Position numbers and translations under genes: made by a program. Shown here in pieces: positions 1 to 7,220 of a DNA stretch of 64,000 nucleotides. The notes under the pieces are model-generated. The model worked only from the letters and a program-made list of their open reading frames with translations, made no database searches and was not told the origin of the DNA. This DNA is from G016756615 sp050958605 (GTDB lineage Bacteria; Pseudomonadota; Alphaproteobacteria; Rhizobiales; Rhizobiaceae): contig NZ_JBJHDO010000001.1 in the NCBI RefSeq assembly GCF_050958605.1, positions 930,001-994,000 on the forward strand, read 5' to 3'. The stretch's first letter is position 1, and each line of letters begins with the position of its first letter.

Positions 1-1542
1 GGCATCGAGGGCGTTCCCCGCACTATCCCGATCATCTACTTCATAGTAGGCACTGCGATGCTGTCCGGAAGCCGGCTTCTCGCAAAACGCCTGCTAGGCG
101 CGGCCGTCGAGGATGTCGTCAACCAGAAGCGCATCCTGATCTATGGCGCGGGACCTGTCGGGCGGCAGCTGGCGGCGGCGCTCAAGCTGGATCCGCGCAA
201 CATCCCGCTGGGCTTTCTCGATGACGATCCCGCACTTCACGGCGCCGAGGTCGCGGGTTTGCGCGTCCACAGCCCCGACAAGTTTGCGAAACTGATCGAT
301 TCGCTCGACGTCCAGGAGATCATCGTTTGTTCCGATGCTGTCGATAGCACCGCCAAGTCGGCGATTTTCCGCCAACTCGCCAAGACACCTGTCCGGCTAA
401 GCTTCCTTCCTTCGGTGGCGAGTGGCTTCGGTGGCGATCTGGTCTCGCGGGTTCGGGACATCGGCATCGGCGACCTGCTTGGTCGGCCGATGGTGCCGCC
501 GGACTCGGCAATCCTCAGCGCGCCCATCGCCGGCAAGACGGTTCTGGTCACCGGCGCCGGCGGCTCGATCGGTTCAGAACTCTGCCGCCAGATCGTGACG
601 TTGAAAGCGAAGGCGTTGATCCTGTTCGAACTCGACGAGTTCGCTCTATACGAAATCGAACGCGCCCTGCGCCCCAAGGCGGGCGGAGAACTGATCCCGA
701 TCCTTGGTTCGGTCACCGACGAACAGAGGGTGCGTCGCCTGTTCGAGGATCACTCGGTCGACACGGTGTTCCACGCGGCGGCCTACAAGCATGTGCCGAT
801 GGTCGAACTCAATCCGATCGCCGGCATCGTCAACAACGTGTTGGGCACCTGGACCGTCGCCAAGGCTGCTTATGACGCTGGCGTCGAGTATTTCGTGCTG
901 ATCTCGACGGACAAGGCCGTCCGCCCAACCAACGTGATGGGGGCGACCAAACGCTGGGCGGAGATCATCGTGCGCTGCTTCGCGTCGCGGGATGCGGAGG
1001 GCAACGGCAAGCGCCGCTTCTGCTCCGTTCGCTTCGGCAATGTGATCGGATCCCAAGGCTCGGTCGTGCCGCTGTTCAAGGAACAGATCGAAAGGGGCGG
1101 GCCGCTCACACTTACCGACCAGAAGATGACCCGCTATTTCATGTCGGTGAACGAGGCCGCCGAATTGATCATCCAGGCGGCAAGCCTGTCGCAGAAGGGG
1201 GAAATCTTCCTGCTCGACATGGGTGCCCCTGTGCGCATCTACGATCTTGCCGAGAACATGATCCGCCTGGCTGGCCTGTCGGTCAAAGACAAGGACAATC
1301 CCAACGGCGATATCGAGATCGAGATCGTCGGCTCCCGCCCGGGCGAAAAGCTCTTCGAAGAGTTGTTCTACGATCCGGAGAGCGTCGAGAAGACGATCCA
1401 CCCCAAAATCATGTACGGAAAGAGGCAGCCGCTGGAGACGAGCCGCATACGGGAGGCCTTGGACGAGTTGGAGGCTGCAGTGCGGAAGGGGGATGCGGAA
1501 GCGGCGCGTGACGCGCTGTTTTCGTTCATAAAAGAAGGCTGA
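1..1542 (+). CDS. CapD/FlaA1-family nucleotide-sugar 4,6-dehydratase (5' end outside window)
   Basis: The reading frame is open from the first base, so the gene starts upstream of the window; 513 residues are visible. Family members carry an N-terminal membrane region, then a degenerate CoA-binding-like Rossmann domain, then an extended SDR catalytic domain. Here the end of the membrane region (IPIIYFIVG) is seen at the start, the first nucleotide fold (YGAGPVGRQ) near visible residue 50, and the SDR fold (TGAGGSIGSE) near 183. The catalytic segment reads STDKAVRP (about 302) and MGATKR (about 313), with Met where ordinary SDRs have Tyr, as in WbpM/CapD/FlaA1. The family converts UDP-GlcNAc to a 4-keto-6-deoxy sugar for O-antigen, capsule or glycan synthesis at the inner membrane. 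The exact product cannot be told from sequence. A potential stem-loop begins directly after the stop codon. Confidence 0.9.
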   Translation, partial: GIEGVPRTIPIIYFIVGTAMLSGSRLLAKRLLGAAVEDVVNQKRILIYGAGPVGRQLAAALKLDPRNIPLGFLDDDPALHGAEVAGLRVHSPDKFAKLIDSLDVQEIIVCSDAVDSTAKSAIFRQLAKTPVRLSFLPSVASGFGGDLVSRVRDIGIGDLLGRPMVPPDSAILSAPIAGKTVLVTGAGGSIGSELCRQIVTLKAKALILFELDEFALYEIERALRPKAGGELIPILGSVTDEQRVRRLFEDHSVDTVFHAAAYKHVPMVELNPIAGIVNNVLGTWTVAKAAYDAGVEYFVLISTDKAVRPTNVMGATKRWAEIIVRCFASRDAEGNGKRRFCSVRFGNVIGSQGSVVPLFKEQIERGGPLTLTDQKMTRYFMSVNEAAELIIQAASLSQKGEIFLLDMGAPVRIYDLAENMIRLAGLSVKDKDNPNGDIEIEIVGSRPGEKLFEELFYDPESVEKTIHPKIMYGKRQPLETSRIREALDELEAAVRKGDAEAARDALFSFIKEG

Positions 1543-1627
1543 ACACACTCTATCCGGCCGACGGAACTTCCCCAGGATTCGCGAACTGACCCATGTCAGG
1601 TGATTGTCTTGGCCGGATCCAGTGTGT
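1543..1627. repeat. 85-bp inverted-repeat element after capD-like gene
   Basis: The left arm ACACACT-ct-ATCCGGCC (1543-1559) is complementary to GGCCGGAT-cc-AGTGTGT (1611-1627): 15 paired bases interrupted by one 2x2 mismatch, around a 51-nt interior. The interior itself contains CTGAC-CCAT-GTCAG (1586-1599). The left arm starts immediately after the TGA of the preceding gene. There is no T-tract, so it is not a classical terminator. It could be an RNA hairpin protecting the 3' end, or a MITE-like palindromic unit; no target-site duplication is evident. Confidence 0.55.
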
Positions 1628-1674
1628 ATAGACGCCTGCGCTGGCCCCGGCATTCATCCGGAAGCCGGCCAAAT

Positions 1675-1749
1675 TGGGGCGTAGCCAAGCGGTAAGGCAG
1701 CGGTTTTTGGTACCGCCATTCCCAGGTTCGAATCCTGGCGCCCCAGCCA
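1675..1749 (+). tRNA. tRNA-Gln (anticodon TTG)
   Basis: Seventy-five bases fold as a cloverleaf. The acceptor stem TGGGGCG (1675-1681) pairs with CGCCCCA (1739-1745). The T arm has the GGTTCGAATCC core, and the anticodon stem GCGGT/ACCGC encloses a TTG anticodon. Discriminator G1746 is followed by an encoded CCA (1747-1749). It reads CAA glutamine codons, and CAG by wobble. Confidence 0.96.
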
Positions 1750-1803
1750 GCTTTCGCAAGCAAAGCACGGAAATCACGCAGCGGCCTTCCGCCTTGGGTG
1801 CAG

Positions 1804-2721
1804 CTATGGCCTCTGCGCACCTGTTGCCGCGACGAAGACGGAGAAGAGCCGGTCGGTCGCGGTGATGAACAGCCGGTTCCTGCGCGCTCCACCGAAAGTA
1901 AGGTTGGCCACCATGGTGGGCAGCTTGATCTTGCCCAGCGCATCACCTGAAGGCGCGAAGCAGATCACACCGTCGCGGGCGCTTGTCCAGAGATTGCCCT
2001 GGGCATCGAAGCGGAAGCCATCGGGAACGCCGGGGGAAACTTCGCAGAACACCTCACCGCCCCGGAGCTTGTTATCGCTGCCGACATCGAAACGACGGAT
2101 ATGGTGCGGCCCGTCGGGATCGTGAGAGGAGCCGGAATCCGCGACGTAAAGCTCTGTCTCGTCGGGCGAGAATGCGAGACCGTTCGGCTTGACGAAATCG
2201 CTGGCGACCCGGATCACTTCGCCGGCGCGGGGGTCGACACGGTAGACGTGGCAGCCGTCCTGCTCGGGTTCTGCCTTGTAGCCTTCATAGTCGCTCATGA
2301 TGCCGTAGTTCGGATCGGTGAACCAGATCGTGCCGTCGGACTTCACCACCACGTCATTGGGCGAGTTCAATTTTTTGCCGTCGTAATGGCTGGCAATGAC
2401 CGTGATCGAGCCGTCGGGCTCTGTGCGCGTGACCCGCCGTCCGCCATGCTCGCAGGAGACGAGCCGTCCCTCACGATCCCGGGTGTTGCCGTTGGAGTAA
2501 TTGGAATCCGCGCGAAACACGCTCACCCCCAGATCCGGCATCCAGCGGAGCATCCGGTTATTGGGTATGTCGCTCCAGACGAGATAACCGCCATCGGCGA
2601 ACCAGACCGGTCCCTCCGCCCACCGGCAACCGTCATAGAGCATTTCGACCTTCGCCGTGGGGACGGTCAGGTCTCGAAACTTCTTGTCGAAATATTCGTA
2701 GTCGTCGCTCACGAGACTCAT
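1804..2721 (-). CDS. SMP-30/gluconolactonase/LRE family protein
   Basis: This 305-residue protein is a six-bladed beta-propeller lactonase of the SMP-30 family, which hydrolyses sugar-acid lactones using one divalent metal. The expected metal and substrate residues are visible: Glu36 in WAEGPVWF, Asn122 in NSPND, Asn180 in KPNG and Asp195 in YVADS. The ATG at 2721 is chosen because it is preceded by a GGGAGG ribosome site; the frame stays open upstream but that part lies inside the permease gene in another frame. It is the last gene of the uxaA-ABC operon, 14 nt after the second permease. It probably opens a lactone form of the imported sugar acid. The specific lactone is unknown. Confidence 0.86.
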   Translation of the reverse strand: MSLVSDDYEYFDKKFRDLTVPTAKVEMLYDGCRWAEGPVWFADGGYLVWSDIPNNRMLRWMPDLGVSVFRADSNYSNGNTRDREGRLVSCEHGGRRVTRTEPDGSITVIASHYDGKKLNSPNDVVVKSDGTIWFTDPNYGIMSDYEGYKAEPEQDGCHVYRVDPRAGEVIRVASDFVKPNGLAFSPDETELYVADSGSSHDPDGPHHIRRFDVGSDNKLRGGEVFCEVSPGVPDGFRFDAQGNLWTSARDGVICFAPSGDALGKIKLPTMVANLTFGGARRNRLFITATDRLFSVFVAATGAQRP

Positions 2722-2735
2722 TCTTCCCTCCCAAA

Positions 2736-3683
2736 CTAAGACTTCACGCGTTTGCCGCCGGCAAGAGTGATGACGCCGATGATGATCAGCCCTGTCAGCA
2801 CCAGCCTGATGCCAGCGCCGAAACCGAATGTGTTGAGCATGGTGACCAGCAAGAAGAGCAGCATGGCCGCCCCCCACAGGCCGGGCAGATTGGCGAAGCC
2901 GCCTGCGACAGAAGTCCCGCCGATCACCACGACGGCGATCGAGGCGAGCAGATATTCCGTGCCCATGTTGAGCGCCGCGCCGCCGGAAAAACCGGAGAGG
3001 AGATAGCCGTTCAGCCCTGCGAAGGCGCCGCACAGCACATAGGTGGCGAAGCGGGTGAGGTCGACGGGAAGACCGGCGAGCCGCGCGGCGCGTGCATTCT
3101 GACCAACGGCGGTAACCGTGCGCCCGTAAATCGTGCGGTGGAGAACAACGCTCATGATCACGGTAACGAGCACCATCACCAGCGCAAGCACGGGAATGCC
3201 GGCGACAACTGCCGTGGTGAAGTCGGCGAGCAGAGGCGGCGGCTTGATCCTGATGCCACGGCTATAGGAGATGGCGGCCGACAGAACGATGAAGCTCGAC
3301 GACAGTGTGGCGATGATCGGCGGGATCCTAAGCAGGCGGATCAAGGCATAATTGAACACACCGACGGCAATGCCACAGGCGAGCGCGGCGAGCAGGCCGA
3401 TGAAGATCATGGAATCCTGCGTATCCATGATCTTCATGGACACCGCGCCGGCAAGCGTCATGGCGGCCGGGATCGACAGGTCGACATTGCCGGGCCCGAG
3501 CGTGATCACATACATCTGGCCGATCGCCACAATTACCGAGAAGGTGGCGAAGGAGAGAGCCGCCGTGAGCACCTCGCCACCGCCTCGACCGCCAGTGAAG
3601 CTGATGGTGGCCAGCCAGACGGCGAGCGCGCCGACATAGGCCCAGAGCCAGGGTTTGGCCGCGAGACGTTGAACGGCGGTCAT
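2736..3683 (-). CDS. CUT2 sugar ABC transporter permease (second of two)
   Basis: A 315-residue RbsC-type inner-membrane permease with about 8-10 hydrophobic helices and the BPD_transp_2 pattern (GPGNVDLSIPAAMTLAG near the middle, VVVIGGTSVAGG near the C-terminus). The start at 3683 forms an ATGA overlap with the stop of the preceding permease, which argues for translational coupling. The longer upstream frame is only a shadow inside the neighbouring gene. RbsC-type transporters are often homodimers. Here the operon encodes two different permeases, so a heterodimer is likely. The substrate is inferred from context to be a sugar, sugar acid or lactone. Confidence 0.9.
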   Translation of the reverse strand: MTAVQRLAAKPWLWAYVGALAVWLATISFTGGRGGGEVLTAALSFATFSVIVAIGQMYVITLGPGNVDLSIPAAMTLAGAVSMKIMDTQDSMIFIGLLAALACGIAVGVFNYALIRLLRIPPIIATLSSSFIVLSAAISYSRGIRIKPPPLLADFTTAVVAGIPVLALVMVLVTVIMSVVLHRTIYGRTVTAVGQNARAARLAGLPVDLTRFATYVLCGAFAGLNGYLLSGFSGGAALNMGTEYLLASIAVVVIGGTSVAGGFANLPGLWGAAMLLFLLVTMLNTFGFGAGIRLVLTGLIIIGVITLAGGKRVKS

Positions 3684-4618
3684 GCGGCGCGCGCCTCCGT
3701 CCGGTTGATGACGACACGCAGCGCCAGCACGATGATCAGGATGAGGCCTTGCGCACCGATCTGCCAGTCGGGATCGAGACGCAGGAACGAAAGGAACGAG
3801 CTTGCCAGCGTCAGGGTCATGGCACCGATCACCGCGCCAACCGGCGAGATGCGGCCGCCTGTGAATTCTCCTCCGCCCAGTATCACGCCCGCGATCGACA
3901 GCAGCGTATAGCGCAGCGCAATGTTGGCGTCGCCCGAGGTGGTGAGCCCGACAAGAGCGAGCCCTGCCAAGGTGCCGAACAGTCCAGCCAGCGCGAACAT
4001 AACAACCTTGGCACGAAGAAGGGACCAGCCGGCGCGCTCGATCGACTTCGGATTGCCGCCTACGCCGCGCAGCACCGCGCCGTAGGCTGTCCGCATCAGC
4101 CCGAAATGAACGGCCGCCGCCAGGATAGCGGAAGCCCAGATGGTGAAAGGCAGAAGCGGCGTTTTCAGCGTCATGAGGGACCGCAGCCAATCCGGCGCCT
4201 TTCCGCCCGGTGTCGGCAGCACCAGGATCGCCAGCCCCAGCCAGACGAACGACATGCCGAGCGTCACCACGATGGAAGGGAGATTCCTGAGATGAACGAG
4301 CGCGCCCAGGGCGGCATAGGCGAGAATACCGCCGGCAAATGCGGCGACGCCAAACAAGGGCGCATCCCGAAGCCAGGTTGCGCCCACACAGGCAACGAAG
4401 CCGACATAGGAGCCGATCGACAGATCGAGTTCGTTGACCGCGATCACGAACATCTGGGCAATCGTCGCGAGGGCAATCGGCAGAGCGAGGTTCAGAAGCA
4501 GGTTGAGCCCGACATAACTCATGGCGCGCGGCTGCATGTAGAAGACGGCAACGAGCAACACGGCGAGCGACAGAGCGGGGAGGGCGATACGGATGTGGCG
4601 TGCGACGAGATCCTGCAT
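3680..4618 (-). CDS. CUT2 sugar ABC transporter permease (first of two)
   Basis: A 312-residue multi-spanning inner-membrane protein of the RbsC/AraH family. The characteristic cytoplasmic-loop signature is seen as VNELDLSIGSYVGF after the second or third helix, and GVILGGGEFTGGRISPVGAVIG near the C-terminus. The start codon at 4618 touches the stop of the ATPase gene (1-nt overlap), and its stop overlaps the next permease by ATGA. It should form the membrane channel with the following permease and be driven by the upstream ATPase. Nothing in it identifies the sugar. Confidence 0.9.
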   Translation of the reverse strand: MQDLVARHIRIALPALSLAVLLVAVFYMQPRAMSYVGLNLLLNLALPIALATIAQMFVIAVNELDLSIGSYVGFVACVGATWLRDAPLFGVAAFAGGILAYAALGALVHLRNLPSIVVTLGMSFVWLGLAILVLPTPGGKAPDWLRSLMTLKTPLLPFTIWASAILAAAVHFGLMRTAYGAVLRGVGGNPKSIERAGWSLLRAKVVMFALAGLFGTLAGLALVGLTTSGDANIALRYTLLSIAGVILGGGEFTGGRISPVGAVIGAMTLTLASSFLSFLRLDPDWQIGAQGLILIIVLALRVVINRTEARAA

Positions 4619-6081
4619 CAGGCGGCGGCCTCGAAGGAAGATTGTAGCACCCGCTCCTCGGTCAGCTCGTTCCGCGGCAGGTCGGCAACGATACGGCCTT
4701 CACGGAAGACATAAACGTGATCGCAGTGCCTCAACTCGTCCATTTCGGTCGTATACCAGAGAAAGGTCCGACCCCTTTCAGCTTCGGTTCGCAGCATGGT
4801 GTAGACTTCTTGCTTGGTGCCGATGTCGACGCCGCGCATGGGATCATCCATCAAGATGATGCTTGCCGGTGAGCCGAGAGCCCGAGCGAACAGCACCTTC
4901 TGCTGGTTGCCGCCGGAGAGGGAGAGCAGCGGATTGTCGACATTGTCGGTGCGAATGGCGATGCGCCGGCGCCACTCCTCTGCCATCGCATTTTCCCGGG
5001 AAGGATCGATCAAGGCATAGCGGGTCATGGGCTTCAGCGAGGCGATGGACATGTTGCCGGTGATCGACCAGAGAGGAAAGACGCCGTCGGCCTGCCTGTC
5101 ACCGGCCACGACAGCGACCGGTTCGATGACTGTCACTCCCGCCAGTCGGCGGGACGCTCCCTCGAAGATCCGGAAAAGCATTTCCGTCTGGCCATGGCCA
5201 CCCAGCCCGGCCAGGCCGACGACCTCGCCGCGATGAGCCGTGAGCTTTCGGCCGTCGGACTGGCGAGCAGGGATTGCATCCACAAGGGCTCCCCCCTTCG
5301 TGCGCTTTGAAACGGCCGCTATGCCTGCCTCGTTACGCACCATGCTGCCCATGGTCTCGACGAGGCTGTTGCGGTTGAAATCTCCCGCCGGGCGATCGGC
5401 GACCACGCGCCCATCGCGCATGACGACGATACGATCGGCCGTGGAGAGGATTTCACCCAGAAGGTGCGAGATCAGGACGACGGCGCCGCCGTCGGCGACG
5501 AATGCCCGCACATAGGCCAGCAACTGGCTGGCCAGAACGGCATCGAGCGAAGAGGTCGGCTCGTCCAGGATGACCAGCTTCGCTGGACGGTCGGAAACCG
5601 AGAAGGCGCGGGCGATCTCCACCATCTGCCGACGAGCGATCGACAAGTCACCGACAATAGCGTCGGGGTCAATGCCGTGACCCGGAAATATGGCGTCCAA
5701 CCTGCCGAGAATCAGGGCTGCCGCGCGCCGGCGCCATCCGAATCCCTTGAGCGCGGGATGCATGATACGGGCATTCTCGGCGACAGAGAGGTTTGGGCAC
5801 AGCGACAGTTCCTGGAAGACGCATCGTATGCCGTGATCGCCGGCCGCGCTGACATCGTAGCGGCCAATCAAGTCCTCACCGCTGATCAAGATACGGCCGG
5901 TGTCGGCGCCGAGCGTCCCGGCAAGGATATGCATGAGGGTTGATTTGCCGGCGCCGTTATGGCCGACAAGCCCGGCGCATTGGCCGGCATCGATCCTGAA
6001 ATCAACGCTTGAAAGCGCGCGGACGGCGCCGAAGCTTTTGGCGACGCCGTCGAGATGAACGAGATGTAGAGATAGCGACAT
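4618..6081 (-). CDS. CUT2 sugar ABC transporter ATP-binding protein
   Basis: A double nucleotide-binding-domain ATPase (487 residues) of the RbsA/MglA type. The first domain has Walker A GHNGAGKST (about 40-48) and Walker B LVILDEPTSSLD; its signature is degenerate (LSIARRQ). The second domain lacks a proper Walker A (GLGGHGQTE) but has the signature LSGGNQQK, which is usual in this family. The start is uncertain. ATG codons at 6093, 6090 and 6081 are all in frame, and the first lies inside a perfect hairpin (6091-6116). 6081 is preferred because the protein then begins at the usual distance from the first beta strand. No good ribosome site is visible for any of them, suggesting coupling or hairpin control. 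Confidence 0.88.
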   Translation of the reverse strand: MSLSLHLVHLDGVAKSFGAVRALSSVDFRIDAGQCAGLVGHNGAGKSTLMHILAGTLGADTGRILISGEDLIGRYDVSAAGDHGIRCVFQELSLCPNLSVAENARIMHPALKGFGWRRRAAALILGRLDAIFPGHGIDPDAIVGDLSIARRQMVEIARAFSVSDRPAKLVILDEPTSSLDAVLASQLLAYVRAFVADGGAVVLISHLLGEILSTADRIVVMRDGRVVADRPAGDFNRNSLVETMGSMVRNEAGIAAVSKRTKGGALVDAIPARQSDGRKLTAHRGEVVGLAGLGGHGQTEMLFRIFEGASRRLAGVTVIEPVAVVAGDRQADGVFPLWSITGNMSIASLKPMTRYALIDPSRENAMAEEWRRRIAIRTDNVDNPLLSLSGGNQQKVLFARALGSPASIILMDDPMRGVDIGTKQEVYTMLRTEAERGRTFLWYTTEMDELRHCDHVYVFREGRIVADLPRNELTEERVLQSSFEAAA

Positions 6082-6090
6082 TGCGTGCAT

Positions 6091-6116
6091 CATGCGGCCG
6101 CCGAGACGGCCGCATG
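6091..6116 (-). promoter_or_regulatory. Intercistronic hairpin between binding-protein and ATPase genes
   Basis: CATGCGGCCG (6091-6100) and CGGCCGCATG (6107-6116) form a perfect 10-bp inverted repeat around a 6-nt loop. It lies 11 nt after the stop codon of the binding-protein gene. One possible start codon of the ATPase is buried in the stem. There is no T-tract. The position fits an mRNA-stabilising or attenuating structure that lets the binding protein be made in excess. Confidence 0.65.
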
Positions 6117-6127
6117 CCCGTGCCAGA

Positions 6128-7141
6128 TCATTTCGCGTCCGCAATCACCTTCTGCGCGTCTTCGAGCGTGTATTCCGTGTTGGCGACGCCGCCCTTCTCT
6201 GTCGTCTCGAGATTCTTCTCCAGAGTATCCTGATCGATACGCAGGAACGGCACGGTCAGGTCCTTAGGCACTTCCTTGCCGTCGAGGATCTGTTGCGCCA
6301 CCCAGAAGGCCAGCGTGGAGACGCCCGGAGCGATCGACACCGACATCGTCTCGTAGCCGCTGGTGTCCTTCTGTTCCTTCCACCAAGCCAGCTCGTCCTG
6401 GCGGTTGCCCATGATGATCAGTGGCGTTGGCCGCTGGGCCGCCTTGAAGGCTTGTGCCGCGCCATAGCCGTCGCCGCCCTGGGTGACGACCCCCGCGACT
6501 TCCGGCAGTGACGGCAGGACGCCGGCCACGGCTTTTTGAGCGACATCCTGAGCCCAGTCGCCATGGACGGAGCCGACGATCTTGAACTGCGGATTTTCCT
6601 TCACGCCTTCGTGGATGCCCGACGAAATCGCATCGTCGACGAAGACGCCCGCCAGTCCGCGGATTTCAAGGAGATTCCCGCCTTGCGGCATCTTCTCCGC
6701 GAGGTAGAGGATCTGGTCCTTGCCCATCTGCTTGAAGTCGACGGCGATGCGCCACGCGCAGGGCTCAGTCACGATGCCGTCGAAGGAGACCACGGTGATC
6801 CCCGCATCACAGGCCTCCTTGATTGCGCCGTTCAGCGCGTCGGGGGAAGCGGCGTTGAGAACGATCGCATCGTAGCCTTGCAGAATCATGTTCTGTATCT
6901 GCGCGGCCTGTTCCGTCACCTGGTTCTCGGCCGTAGTGAAAGGATCGGCCGCCGCCACGATCTTGTCGGCGACGGCCTTGCTCGTCACCTTTTCCCAACT
7001 CTTCAGCATGGCTTGGCGCCAGGAATTACCAGCGTAATTGTTGGAAAGGGCGATCTTCTTGTCGGATGTGTCGGCATGGGCTCCGGCCGCCCATAGGCCG
7101 ATGCCGGCCGCCAGCATGGCAGTCGTAACAACTTTCCTCAT
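6128..7141 (-). CDS. CUT2 sugar ABC transporter substrate-binding protein
   Basis: A 337-residue periplasmic binding protein of the type-I ribose-binding fold. It has a clear signal peptide (charged MRK start, hydrophobic core, AHA cleavage near residue 23). The body carries family features such as NNYAGNSWRQ at the first strand, LNAASPDAL and FDGIV near the hinge, and TQGGDGYGAAQAF in the second lobe. The start is supported by GGGAGGAG a few bases upstream. It follows uxaA in the operon and precedes the ATPase, separated by a hairpin. It is clearly related to the binding protein at 13143-14267 (shared GGD, IHE and KA motifs at equal spacing), so the two transporters are paralogues. Ligand unknown; a hexuronate, aldonate or its lactone is suggested by the neighbours. 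Confidence 0.9.
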   Translation of the reverse strand: MRKVVTTAMLAAGIGLWAAGAHADTSDKKIALSNNYAGNSWRQAMLKSWEKVTSKAVADKIVAAADPFTTAENQVTEQAAQIQNMILQGYDAIVLNAASPDALNGAIKEACDAGITVVSFDGIVTEPCAWRIAVDFKQMGKDQILYLAEKMPQGGNLLEIRGLAGVFVDDAISSGIHEGVKENPQFKIVGSVHGDWAQDVAQKAVAGVLPSLPEVAGVVTQGGDGYGAAQAFKAAQRPTPLIIMGNRQDELAWWKEQKDTSGYETMSVSIAPGVSTLAFWVAQQILDGKEVPKDLTVPFLRIDQDTLEKNLETTEKGGVANTEYTLEDAQKVIADAK

Positions 7142-7220
7142 GGTCTTCTCCTCCCTTGAGCTCTCCTCGAGCCGGCCGCGCGCGTCCGAGCACTTGCCCG
7201 GTTTCCTCCCGCGCCGGCGA

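Noticed and set aside
2722..3033. Long in-frame upstream extension of the SMP-30 gene (would add about 104 residues)
   Set aside because: It lies entirely within the permease gene in another frame, has Arg/His-rich shadow composition and no ribosome site; the ATG at 2721 has GGGAGG before it.
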